Shown here piece by piece: positions 1-7,594 of a stretch of 37,044 bases of DNA. Location: assembly GCA_031260605.1 (NCBI GenBank), contig JAISLF010000026.1, forward strand, positions 1-37,044, written 5' to 3'. This DNA comes from Oscillospiraceae bacterium (GTDB lineage Bacteria > Bacillota > Clostridia > Oscillospirales > Oscillospiraceae). Positions within the stretch are counted from its first letter, which is position 1. Each line of letters opens with the position of its first letter. The translations under genes were made by a program, and so were the position numbers. Below the pieces are notes generated by a model. The model saw only the letters and a list, made by a program, of their open reading frames with translations, did not search any database and was not told where the DNA came from.

Positions 1-120
1 GCAGTTCCCGTATAAAAAGGTGTTTGCTTCTTTACAAAGAAGTCGCCCCTTTTTTGGTTACTTTTTTCCGGCGAAGCGGAAAAAAGTAACCGCCGCCACG
101 CGCAGTGGCACCTCTGCGCG
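1..120 (-). repeat. Partial copy of the TIR-flanked modular repeat
   Basis: This stretch matches the end of the repeat at 36267-37034. The shared parts are the GCAGTTCCCGTATAAAAA stretch, the AAGAAGTCGCCCC motif, a palindrome at 56-91 (GGTTAC..., 15-bp arms, 6-nt loop) and the outer GCCGCC-rich flank with a CTCTGCGCG end. The rest of the copy lies outside the window. The sequence between it and the mtaB stop (121-212) is A/C-rich. It resembles 13925-13973, which also sits directly after the stop of a minus-strand gene. No coding potential is evident. Confidence 0.8.
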
Positions 121-212
121 ACCACCAGCGCCCCTGGTGAACAAGCATTAAGCAGAACCAACCAGAAGTCCTTAAACCAAAAAAACCGTCCGCCAATAAA
201 CCAAAGCCCGCG

Positions 213-1526
213 TCAGACAGAAACCCTCCCCACTAAACACCCCCCCCGAACCTCGGAAACCAAAACCCCGGCAATCTCCCCGCGGTGCACGTCCGCGCCC
301 TCAACCAAAACCTCAAGATAATTCTCCGAATGCCCCGAATTATCCCTTTCAATCAGCACATTCAGCCGCCGCCCAACCTGCTCCTGCAAATACTGCCGGC
401 GCAGCTGAACTCCAAGCGCACGAAGCTCTTTCGCGCGCTCTTTTTTTATGTTCTCAGGCACCTGTCCCGGCATATCCGCAGCTGAAGTGCCGCCGCGTTT
501 TGAGTACGGAAACACGTGCAGACCGGAAAACCCGCAGTCCTGCACAGTACCGAGTGTTTCGATGTACTCGGCATTTGTTTCTCCGGGAAATCCCGCGATA
601 AAATCCGCCGTAAGGCTGCACCCCGGAAATGCCGCGCGAAGACTTGCGCACGCGGCGCGTATGCCCTCAGCGCCATAGTGCCGCCGCATACGCGCGAGAA
701 CGGAGGACGACCCGGACTGCACGGACAGATGAAAGTGCGGACAGACATTTTGCATTCCGGCAAGAGCGCCGACAAGCTCCGGCGTTATTCTGTCAGGCGC
801 GATGGACGACAGGTGAAACCTGACCTCAGGACCCGCCGCGCCGTCCAGTATGCGCAGCAGCTCAGGCAGAGAGACCTCGGTACCGCGCCCATAGGAGGCA
901 ATCTCAACGCCGGTTATCACAATTTCGCGGAAGCCGCGCCGCGCAAGCTCTTGTGTTTGCGCCACGGCGTCCTCTGCTGAAACGGAGCGCACCCGTCCGC
1001 GAATGTACGGAATCACGCAGTAGGCGCAAAAATTGTCGCACCCGTCCTGAATCTTGAGGTAAGCACGCGCGTGCTCTGTATACGCGGGAAGAAGCTCAAA
1101 TGTGCTTGTATTTACACCGGTGTTTTCGGCGAAAAAAGACGGCTTGCGCTGAACCGGTGGCGCGAACGCTGCTTCAATGCGGTCGGCAAGGGCGCGCTTG
1201 TCCGAAACTGTGCCGATTATAATGTTCTGCGGATGATAACTGTCAGCCGCACCGCCTTGAGTTAGCTTTTCGGCAAGGATTTCAGCGGCGCAACCGCACA
1301 GCACCGGAACCGCGTCCGGGTACCGCCCGGCAAGCCGGCGAAACGCCTGCGCGGACTTGCGCACGGCCTCCTCGGTCACGGCGCAGGTGTTAACGATGAC
1401 GGCGTCAGGCACGGCGGACGGCACCTGTGTAACGTCTGTATGACCGCGCTCTGTGAGAATTGCGGCGAGACCGCCGCCGTCGTATTGGTTGACCTTGCAG
1501 CCGAGAGTGTGCAGAAGAAATGTCAT
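213..1526 (-). CDS. mtaB: tRNA threonylcarbamoyladenosine methylthiotransferase MtaB
   Basis: Radical SAM enzyme of the methylthiotransferase family. By family knowledge, MtaB adds a methylthio group to t6A37 of ANN-decoding tRNAs, giving ms2t6A. The 437-residue protein has the UPF0004 domain with the three auxiliary-cluster cysteines (C10 in LGCKVNQYD, C48 in NTCAVTEEA, C79). It also has the radical SAM CxxxCxxC motif at C163/C167/C170 (GCDNFCAYC) and a C-terminal TRAM-like region. The LGCKVNQ and NTCAVT signatures fit MtaB better than MiaB or RimO. The ATG follows AAGGA at a good distance. The gene is monocistronic as far as visible, with its own strong promoter about 150 nt upstream and a hairpin in the leader. 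It ends next to the repeat at the window edge. Confidence 0.95.
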   Translation of the reverse strand: MTFLLHTLGCKVNQYDGGGLAAILTERGHTDVTQVPSAVPDAVIVNTCAVTEEAVRKSAQAFRRLAGRYPDAVPVLCGCAAEILAEKLTQGGAADSYHPQNIIIGTVSDKRALADRIEAAFAPPVQRKPSFFAENTGVNTSTFELLPAYTEHARAYLKIQDGCDNFCAYCVIPYIRGRVRSVSAEDAVAQTQELARRGFREIVITGVEIASYGRGTEVSLPELLRILDGAAGPEVRFHLSSIAPDRITPELVGALAGMQNVCPHFHLSVQSGSSSVLARMRRHYGAEGIRAACASLRAAFPGCSLTADFIAGFPGETNAEYIETLGTVQDCGFSGLHVFPYSKRGGTSAADMPGQVPENIKKERAKELRALGVQLRRQYLQEQVGRRLNVLIERDNSGHSENYLEVLVEGADVHRGEIAGVLVSEVRGGCLVGRVSV

Positions 1527-1578
1527 ATTTGCGGTTCCTTGGTGTGCGTCAGTGCCGCGCTATTTGCCGTATTAACGA

Positions 1579-1606
1579 AGTAACCGCTGCAAAAGCAGCG
1601 GTTACT
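1579..1606 (-). promoter_or_regulatory. Perfect 12-bp hairpin in the mtaB leader
   Basis: AGTAACCGCTGC, a 4-nt loop and GCAGCGGTTACT form a perfect inverted repeat. It lies inside the predicted 5' untranslated region of mtaB, between the promoter and the start codon. No T-run follows it on either strand, so it is not a simple terminator. Its role is unknown. The rest of 1527-1888 holds the mtaB promoter and no visible gene. Confidence 0.5.
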
Positions 1607-1673
1607 CAAGAGGTAAATCAAAAAAGCGATTCAAGCGGGGAGGATAAAAAATACGCTCAACCCTGTTTGAGTT

Positions 1674-1701
1674 ATTATACCACGTTAAAAAAAAATGTCA
1701 A
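1674..1701 (-). promoter_or_regulatory. Sigma-A promoter for mtaB
   Basis: On the minus strand TTGACA (1696-1701) and TATAAT (1674-1679) are separated by 16 nt, a full match to both consensus hexamers. Transcription would start near 1667 and give a leader of about 140 nt containing the hairpin at 1579-1606. Confidence 0.85.
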
Positions 1702-1888
1702 CAGAAAGTTTAGGTTTTTTTGTGCTCGGCCGTGCCCCGGAGACGACGGCGCCTAATTATGAGCCGGAGCAGAAAGCAGCGCGGACGGATAAGGGTAAAC
1801 CCGGACGCCCTGCAGTACGGCGTTAAGCTGCGGCTACAGCCGCCGCTTCGGCTGAATCAATCTCCCCGGTTTAGGTTATCCTATATGT

Positions 1889-3610
1889 ATGAGAAGTTAC
1901 CACAAAGACTACAAAACAAAAGCGGCTCGCGGCAGAAACAGAAAGCTGCTGCTTACCGCCGTTTTTGCCGTGTTCGCGTTTGCCGCCGCGCTGACTGCAT
2001 GCGACGCGCTTGTGCGGCAAATGCCGCCGGTTACAACAGCGCCGCCGACCGCAACCGTGCCGCCAACGCTTTCTCCGAGCGCGGATATGACGCAGTATTT
2101 CAGCTTTACGCGCACAACTTCGCCTGCGGCGTTTGACGGTATCGTGTACGAGGAGTGGAATGTGCCTGCAGGTACGGTTTCGCGCCGCGAAAAGCGCGAT
2201 TTTACGCTGCTTGTGTATATGAACGGCTCTGACCTTGAAAGCGAGTCCGGCGCGGCGACGCGCGATCTGCATGAGCTAATTGAAGCAAGCGAGAAATCCG
2301 CCAAAAACGTGAACGTCGTCGTCCTAACAGGCGGGGCGAACAGGTGGATTACGCCGAAAATTTCTCCAAACACCTGCACAATTTCGGAAATTGCGGACGG
2401 CAAGCTGCAAAAGCTTGCGGAAATCGGGCTGAAAAATATGGGCGGCGCGGGTACGCTTGCGTCCTTTCTGAAATTCGGGTACGAGTACTTTCCGGCGGAA
2501 AATACCGCTGTTATACTGTGGGATCACGGCGGCGGCTCAATCGCGGGCTACGGCTATGACGAGCATTTTGAGGACAGCGGCGACAGCGGCGGCGACGCGG
2601 ACACAGTCAACCGTTACGACGGAACAATGAGCCTTACAGAGCTTGAATACGCGTTTTTTAAGGCGGAGCTGCCGGAAAAGCTCGCGTTTGTCGGGTTTGA
2701 CGCGTGCCTAATGGCGAGCGTTGAAATGGCGGTTGTGCTTGAGCCGTACGCCGGTCTGCTTCTTGCCTCGGAGTCCCTGGAGCCGGAGAACGGGTGGGAT
2801 TACACCGTCCTGCGCGGTTTTTTTCGCGGCAAAATGACCGGCGGTATGGAAATTGCAAAATTACTTGCCGAGGGCTTTTACGCAAGCGAGCGCTACGGCG
2901 CGTCCGACGTGACGATTTCAGTCGTTGACCTTACAAAGGTGACCGGTATAATGGGTGCGCTTGACAGACTTGCCGCGCGGCTGAATTCGGATATAAAGGA
3001 CACGGAAAAGGCAGACGCAATCCTGCAAAGCCGAGCGGCGGTCTCGACTTTCGGCGACGGCAGCCCTGCCGATAATATGTGCGATATGGCGGACGCGCTG
3101 GACTTTGCCGAAAAGCTCGGCGGCGGATACGCGTATGAGGCGGCGGCAGTCAGACGGGCGGTGCGCGAAGCGGTTGTGCTCAGCCGGACGAACAGCCGCG
3201 ACGCTGTTTGCGGACTGTCTGTCTACTCGCTTTTCGGCGGGATTAAGGACGCGCCGATTCTGCTGGAGGTTTACGAATCGCTTGCGATGGGCGGCGCGTT
3301 TACGCAGCTCCAGAAAAATATGTACACGGCGCTCGGAAGCACGAATTCCGCGCCGGAGCCTGTGCCGGGGGTTCCCGTGACGCTGTTCGGCAGAAAAACC
3401 GAAATGTACGAAATTGCGCGGCCGGAAAGCGGGACGGTATACGCCGCGCCCGCGATTATTGACGGCGAGCTTGCCGATATTATCGTGTACAAGCCGGTAA
3501 AAGGGTCAATGCGCGTTCTCGGCTACCGGCGTGAGGAGGGGTATGTGCAGCAAAAGGGGTACACGGAGTTCTCGGAGGACGCGGAGGTAGTGCCGACTTG
3601 GGCGCAATGA
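1889..3610 (+). CDS. Clostripain-family (peptidase C11) lipoprotein
   Basis: Secreted cysteine protease of family C11, which cleaves after basic residues in characterised members. The 573-residue protein begins with a basic segment and a hydrophobic stretch (20-36) ending in a lipobox LTAC. Cys38 would therefore be lipidated and the protein held on the outer face of the membrane. A Thr/Pro-rich linker follows (about 45-65). The catalytic pair is visible: His213 in ILWDHGGG and Cys273 in GFDACLMA. The C-terminal ~90 residues lie outside the core and are unassigned. The ATG is preceded only by a weak AGGT-like site, so the exact start is less certain than the family. The three-hairpin repeat begins 11 nt after the stop. 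Confidence 0.9.
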   Translation: MRSYHKDYKTKAARGRNRKLLLTAVFAVFAFAAALTACDALVRQMPPVTTAPPTATVPPTLSPSADMTQYFSFTRTTSPAAFDGIVYEEWNVPAGTVSRREKRDFTLLVYMNGSDLESESGAATRDLHELIEASEKSAKNVNVVVLTGGANRWITPKISPNTCTISEIADGKLQKLAEIGLKNMGGAGTLASFLKFGYEYFPAENTAVILWDHGGGSIAGYGYDEHFEDSGDSGGDADTVNRYDGTMSLTELEYAFFKAELPEKLAFVGFDACLMASVEMAVVLEPYAGLLLASESLEPENGWDYTVLRGFFRGKMTGGMEIAKLLAEGFYASERYGASDVTISVVDLTKVTGIMGALDRLAARLNSDIKDTEKADAILQSRAAVSTFGDGSPADNMCDMADALDFAEKLGGGYAYEAAAVRRAVREAVVLSRTNSRDAVCGLSVYSLFGGIKDAPILLEVYESLAMGGAFTQLQKNMYTALGSTNSAPEPVPGVPVTLFGRKTEMYEIARPESGTVYAAPAIIDGELADIIVYKPVKGSMRVLGYRREEGYVQQKGYTEFSEDAEVVPTWAQ

Positions 3611-3621
3611 CGCTTCCGCGG

Positions 3622-3757
3622 CACTTTGACGGCGAGCGGGGACTTTACTTTTGCCGCGAGTGCCGGTCGCCGTCAAAGTGAGGGAATAAGGAGAAAAAAC
3701 GGGGGAAATGAATTCCCCCGTTTTTTCGGATTTGGATTTTATTCGCCTTTGGCGAAT
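3622..3757 (+). repeat. Three-hairpin repeat, copy A
   Basis: Three inverted repeats in a row. H1 (3622-3680) has a 14-bp stem, CACTTTGACGGCGA with its complement, around a 31-nt loop. H2 (3694-3726) is AAAAAACGGGGG with CCCCCGTTTTTT and reads as an intrinsic terminator on both strands. H3 (3741-3757) pairs ATTCGCC with GGCGAAT. Copies B (16615-16748) and C (18717-18853) share stems and order but differ in the H1 and H3 loops. This copy lies between two convergent genes, where H2 can end both transcripts. An AAGGAG motif and an ATG in the H2 loop open a 24-codon frame (3708-3782) that is probably not a gene. Confidence 0.85.
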
Positions 3758-3774
3758 TTGGTGCGGCGTTACCG

Positions 3775-5076
3775 CTAATTAACGTACCCGTGTAATATCG
3801 TCACAACCTCGGCTCTTGTTGCGGTACGCTGCGGGAGGAACGTGCCGTCCGGGTAGCCGCCGACAACGCCGCTGCCGACGCCCCACTGCACTGCGATATA
3901 CGCCCAGGGACTTATGCTATCCGTGTCGGAAAAGTTCAGCTGTGTTGCAGAAAAGTCGCGATTGTCGCCCTTGAGCTTCGCGAAGCGCAGGAGAAACGTC
4001 ACCGCCTCCTCGCGCGTAACAGCCCCGGCGGGGTTAAACCGTCCGTCGCCGGTGCCTGCGGTCACGCTGTTTTCGGCAGCCCAGTATACAGCGGACGCGA
4101 ACCAGTCGCTGTCCTGCACATCTGCAAAGTCCGTTTTTTTGCCGACACTCGGCTTTCCGGCAAGGCTGTGCAGTACCTGCACGAACTCCGCGCGCGTCAT
4201 CGTGCTGTTTGGGTGAAATGTGCCGTCGGGAAAGCCGGTGACGACGGCGGTTTCGGCTGCCCAAATAATGTACGGCGCAAACCACGCGGAAGCGGACACA
4301 TCTGAAAACGCGTCAATCGGGTCCTCAATAATTTGCGGACCGACCCAGGCAAGAACGCCGTTTGCAAGCCCCTGCGCGCATTTTTCGCGGTATTCGTCCG
4401 TTGCAAGAAGCCTGTCCTCAGTCTCGTTTGTCATATAGCCCATTTCAATCAGCACAACCGGCACTGTTGACCAGTTAAAGCCCGTTATATCGGTTCTCGG
4501 CTGCAAACCCCGGTTTTTCGCGCCCGTTTCCGCGACAAACTCCGCTAGAATTATCTCGGCGGCTGCCTTGCTCTGCTCGTTAATGTCGGCGGTTATGCTG
4601 TTTGTCGGAATAAGCATCCACGCGCCGTTAACGTCAGGATTCTCACTGCCGTCAGCGTGGATTTTGATTGACAAGTCAACGCCCGCGTCATTTATCAGAA
4701 GCGTTCTTTCGACATTTGTAATGTCAATATCGTTCGTGCGGCGCGTCATTACGACCTCTGCGCCGAGCGCCGTCAGCTTTTCCTCAAGCAGCAGCGCAAC
4801 CGCAAGGTTGACCTCGTACTCCGGCACGCGCGTAAACCGCCCCTGCGTTCCCGACGACACCTTTGTTTTCATCACGGACGAGCCGGGTGCGTTCGGCTCC
4901 TTGCCGTAGTTGCCCTTGCCCTGATGACCCGCGTCAATGCCGATCTTAACGCCAGCGAGCGGATTGCCGGTCGCCTGCAAGGGCGCTTTTGCGCTTGCGG
5001 GAAGCGCCGGAGCAAGGCTCAGCAGCAGTGCGCTAAGTAAGAACGCGGATATGATTTTTTGGGTTAGTTTTTTCAT
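3775..5076 (-). CDS. N-acetylmuramoyl-L-alanine amidase with three SLH domains
   Basis: Zinc amidase (Amidase_3 family) that cuts the bond between MurNAc and L-Ala in peptidoglycan. It is exported and probably held on the wall by its SLH domains. Order along the 433 residues: signal peptide (1-29, ending ASA), catalytic domain (about 42-247), three SLH domains (about 256-433). Expected zinc and catalytic residues are visible: His51 (DAGHQG), Glu86 (PEYEVNLA), His140 (IHADGS) and Glu211 (LIEMGYMTN). The SLH repeats end with the usual FxPxxxxTRAE-like motifs. The start fits the signal peptide, but I see only a poor ribosome binding site. A 22-bp palindrome lies just upstream and the three-hairpin repeat just downstream. 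Confidence 0.95.
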   Translation of the reverse strand: MKKLTQKIISAFLLSALLLSLAPALPASAKAPLQATGNPLAGVKIGIDAGHQGKGNYGKEPNAPGSSVMKTKVSSGTQGRFTRVPEYEVNLAVALLLEEKLTALGAEVVMTRRTNDIDITNVERTLLINDAGVDLSIKIHADGSENPDVNGAWMLIPTNSITADINEQSKAAAEIILAEFVAETGAKNRGLQPRTDITGFNWSTVPVVLIEMGYMTNETEDRLLATDEYREKCAQGLANGVLAWVGPQIIEDPIDAFSDVSASAWFAPYIIWAAETAVVTGFPDGTFHPNSTMTRAEFVQVLHSLAGKPSVGKKTDFADVQDSDWFASAVYWAAENSVTAGTGDGRFNPAGAVTREEAVTFLLRFAKLKGDNRDFSATQLNFSDTDSISPWAYIAVQWGVGSGVVGGYPDGTFLPQRTATRAEVVTILHGYVN

Positions 5077-5105
5077 TTGTTAAGCCGCTTTTGTAAGTGT
5101 AATAA

Positions 5106-5149
5106 TGCGGCGTTTTACACACTGCACGTGCAGTATGTAAAACGCCGCA
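5106..5149. repeat. 44-bp near-perfect palindrome between FAD oxidoreductase and amidase genes
   Basis: Two 22-nt arms (starting TGCGGCGTTTTACA) pair at 21 of 22 positions with no loop. It lies 10 nt after the oxidoreductase stop and 30 nt before the amidase start, both on the minus strand. Read on that strand it is followed by TTATTACAC, so it could act as a terminator. Its zero-loop symmetry would also suit a dimeric DNA-binding protein acting on the amidase gene. The sequence does not decide between these. Confidence 0.7.
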
Positions 5150-5158
5150 GATATGAGC

Positions 5159-6757
5159 CTATTCCTGCGCCAGTATATCGGCCGCCGCCTGACGTCCCCA
5201 CACGAGCGCGCGCCCGTGCGAGTTGCCGTTCAGCAGGAGCGGGTAGTCCACTCCGTACAGTCCGCCCGCGACGTTTCCGACGGCGTACAGCCCCGGCACA
5301 ACGTCCTTATTATCGTCCAGAACGCGCATATCCGTGTCTGTCAGCAGTCCGCCGAACACTGTTAAGAGAGCCGGACCCCACTTTATCGCGTAGAACGGAG
5401 CCTCGCGAATCGGCGTGAGCAGCTGCGAGCGTTTGCCGTAATCGCGGTCGTCTCCGAGGTCGTAGTTTTCGTTGTAGCGGTCAACCGTTTTTGTAAGCTC
5501 TGCCGCCGGAACGTCCATTTTCTCGGCAAGCTCCTCAATCGTGTCCGCCTTGAACGCAAGGCCTTTCTCAACATAATTGTCAAGAGCTCGGCGCGTATCG
5601 TTCTTCTCGTTGTCCCAGCGGTCGCCGTAAAGTGCGAGCAGCGGGTCTGTGAACTGCCCTCCCGCATACTGCGCAAGACGCGTCACGTCGGCATACCAGC
5701 GGCTGTCGAACACGGAAAACGCCCAGTCGCCGTCCTTTTGCATAAGGCAGCGTATTGCTTTTGCCTGAACCCACGTGTCCTCATTCATAAAGCGCTTGCC
5801 CTGACGGTTGACGTGCATAAAAAAGAACGTGTACAGCGCATATGTAATCAGGTGCAGCGACAGCGCCCACGGTGCGTTCTCAAACGCGCCGCCTGCCCAG
5901 TAGCCCATCATATGCCCCTCGCCCGTGTTGGAGCCGACGGGGAACGAACCGTTCTTTTTCGGGACAAGTCCCAGCGGGCAGAACTTCTCCAGCAGCTCCG
6001 GGTTTCCGCCAATGTCGCCCGTTGCGAGGACGACCGCCTTTTTGCCGGCATACCGGACAAGCTCGCCCTCCGCGTTTTCGGCGATAACGGCCGAGCAGCG
6101 TCCGTTTTCTTTCTCGATATATTTTGCCGAGGTCTTGCGGTAAAGCTTTGCGCCGTGCTTTAGGGCTGTATCCTGCAGAATCTCGCACATCAGCAATGCG
6201 CCGCCGAACCTGTACTTGCAGTTGTCCGAGCGCATAACCACGTGCGTACCCGCGTATTCAGTGAAGTCTGGTCCGCGGTAGTTGCCGCCGTACAGCAGAC
6301 AGACGACATTCTCGCCGCCGAGGTCTAAGAGCCAGTCGAGAGCTTCTTCTGACTTGTTCATATAAAGCCAAAGCAGATCCTCGTTTACGCGACTGCCGCA
6401 AATGCGCATCCAGTCGCGCGCGAACTGCTTTTTGTCGATAGACACGCCGTTTTCGCGCATTATCTTGCTGCCGAGCGTTGCGATATGCGCGCCGTGAGCG
6501 ACAAGTCCTCCGGTTTTCTCGACAAGAATCACCGAAAGTCCAAGCTCGCCGCACCGCGCGGTTGTCGCCAGTCCCGAAATGCCGCCGCCGACGATTACAA
6601 CGTCAGCCTCCTCCGTGCGTGCTATTTTCTCTTCGGGAACAGTCTCGGGCGGTGTTTGCCACGAGTATTCCTTGCCCTCATATCCGTTAGACGGATTTTC
6701 GCGCGAGTCGATTCTGAAAAAGTCGAACTTGCGCTGTTCAATTTGCCCTGCTTCCAT
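5159..6757 (-). CDS. FAD-dependent oxidoreductase, fumarate reductase flavoprotein type
   Basis: Flavoprotein of the FAD_binding_2 superfamily, which includes fumarate and urocanate reductases and related enoate reductases; the substrate here cannot be told. The 532-residue protein has an N-terminal extension of about 50 residues. The dinucleotide-binding motif VIVGGGISGLA follows (54-64), with the acidic end of strand 2 (LVEK), the superfamily motif RFMNED in the middle and the C-terminal HGRALVWGR FAD-contact region. There is no signal peptide, FMN-binding domain or heme motif, so it is predicted to be cytosolic and to need a separate electron donor. AGGAG precedes the ATG by a normal distance and a consensus promoter lies about 40-70 nt upstream. 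Confidence 0.9.
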   Translation of the reverse strand: MEAGQIEQRKFDFFRIDSRENPSNGYEGKEYSWQTPPETVPEEKIARTEEADVVIVGGGISGLATTARCGELGLSVILVEKTGGLVAHGAHIATLGSKIMRENGVSIDKKQFARDWMRICGSRVNEDLLWLYMNKSEEALDWLLDLGGENVVCLLYGGNYRGPDFTEYAGTHVVMRSDNCKYRFGGALLMCEILQDTALKHGAKLYRKTSAKYIEKENGRCSAVIAENAEGELVRYAGKKAVVLATGDIGGNPELLEKFCPLGLVPKKNGSFPVGSNTGEGHMMGYWAGGAFENAPWALSLHLITYALYTFFFMHVNRQGKRFMNEDTWVQAKAIRCLMQKDGDWAFSVFDSRWYADVTRLAQYAGGQFTDPLLALYGDRWDNEKNDTRRALDNYVEKGLAFKADTIEELAEKMDVPAAELTKTVDRYNENYDLGDDRDYGKRSQLLTPIREAPFYAIKWGPALLTVFGGLLTDTDMRVLDDNKDVVPGLYAVGNVAGGLYGVDYPLLLNGNSHGRALVWGRQAAADILAQE

Positions 6758-6798
6758 TTAATGTTACTCCTGCAATGTGAAATAAGTTTAATACACAT

Positions 6799-6827
6799 AT
6801 TATATTGGTTTTGCAGGGGAATGTCAA
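6799..6827 (-). promoter_or_regulatory. Sigma-A promoter for the FAD oxidoreductase gene
   Basis: TTGACA (6822-6827), a 17-nt spacer and TATAAT (6799-6804) on the minus strand. This is a full consensus match, with a predicted leader of about 35 nt. Confidence 0.9.
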
Positions 6828-6880
6828 TAGTGTAAGACAGCCGCCTTTGAACGCGAAAGACGCATAAGCTGGATACAAAT

Positions 6881-6915
6881 AAAAGCCCGGAGAAAGCAGG
6901 CATTTCCGGACTTTT
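6881..6915 (-). terminator. Intrinsic terminator after the small-gene pair
   Basis: On the minus strand AAAAGTCCGGA pairs with TCCGGGCTTTT (one G-T pair) around a 13-nt loop, followed by ATTTG. It lies about 90 nt after the stop of the 22-residue gene and separates it from the oxidoreductase promoter. Confidence 0.7.
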
Positions 6916-7007
6916 GTATAAGGGTATACAAGAATAATACTTGCATAAATCGCCCCAAAACAGCAACTGCGGGCGCCGATAACCGACACCCGCGTTTGCT
7001 CCGCAAG

Positions 7008-7076
7008 CTACTTTTTGCCGCGTTTTGTCCGCTTTTTCTTTCCGAATCCCGGCAGACGGATAACAATCAGCCTCAT
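7008..7076 (-). CDS. 22-residue SpoVM-like small protein
   Basis: The reading frame gives MRLIVIRLPGF followed by GKKKRTKRGKK and a stop. A strong Shine-Dalgarno (AGGAGAAAGG) sits just before the ATG, which is good evidence for translation. Residues 1-11 follow the pattern of the N-terminus of SpoVM, the small amphipathic protein that places the spore coat on the forespore membrane: Met, four hydrophobic or basic residues, Ile, Lys/Arg, Leu, Pro9, one residue, Phe11. Family members usually have ~26 residues and continue as an amphipathic helix. Here a highly basic tail replaces that helix, so function may differ. SpoVM is an inference from this short match; an unrelated small membrane-binding peptide is also possible. 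Confidence 0.5.
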   Translation of the reverse strand: MRLIVIRLPGFGKKKRTKRGKK

Positions 7077-7149
7077 AGTCCTTTCTCCTAAAGATAATAT
7101 AGTAAATCAGCCCGAAGCAAGCTTCGAGCCGCGCAGCGGCGCAGGTTAA

Positions 7150-7317
7150 TCAGCTGTAACGTCTGCAGGTGTGCGAAACAACGCGGCAGCCGACGACAAT
7201 CAGAATAACTCCTCCGGCAAAAACCCAGCACACTGCCGGAAGCGCCGTTGCGGCAATCAAAACAATTCCCGCCGTTATGAGCACGCCGCCCGATATTCTT
7301 CGTCTGTATCTTACCAT
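7150..7317 (-). CDS. 55-residue hydrophobic protein, unknown function
   Basis: A short frame starting MVRYRRRISGG with a GAGG motif before the ATG. The protein has a basic N-terminus, two hydrophobic stretches (about 9-26 and 28-45) and a basic, Cys-containing end (CRRYS). It is predicted to be a two-pass membrane protein. It lies 73 nt upstream of the SpoVM-like gene on the same strand, so the two may share a transcript that ends at the terminator at 6881-6915. I do not recognise the family. Confidence 0.55.
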   Translation of the reverse strand: MVRYRRRISGGVLITAGIVLIAATALPAVCWVFAGGVILIVVGCRVVSHTCRRYS

Positions 7318-7514
7318 AAGCCTACCTCATACTTACGGCGGGCGCGTTTGTCCGTCACCGCCGATTTGGGTCAGTATATGCCGGCAAGGCGTTTTTTGTG
7401 CGCGGACAGGATAAACATCAGCTCCCAGTAACGGACGATTGTGCGGGCTTTGCACGAGCGGGCATTTAATTAATACTTTCGTCTTTGAATATTTATAGAA
7501 AATTCATATCTGCT

Positions 7515-7523
7515 TGTTATGAT
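7515..7523 (+). promoter_or_regulatory. Possible extended -10 promoter for the ABC transporter gene
   Basis: TGTTATGAT is an extended -10 element (TGnTATGAT) about 70 nt before the ATG, in an AT-rich stretch, with no good -35. The remainder of 7318-7594 holds no gene that I can support. Confidence 0.35.
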
Positions 7524-7594
7524 TTTGCTAAAATAAAAAAGACATATATGAAATGCGGGTTTTGTTGTCGAAAAATAATAATGAGGCTCTAATA

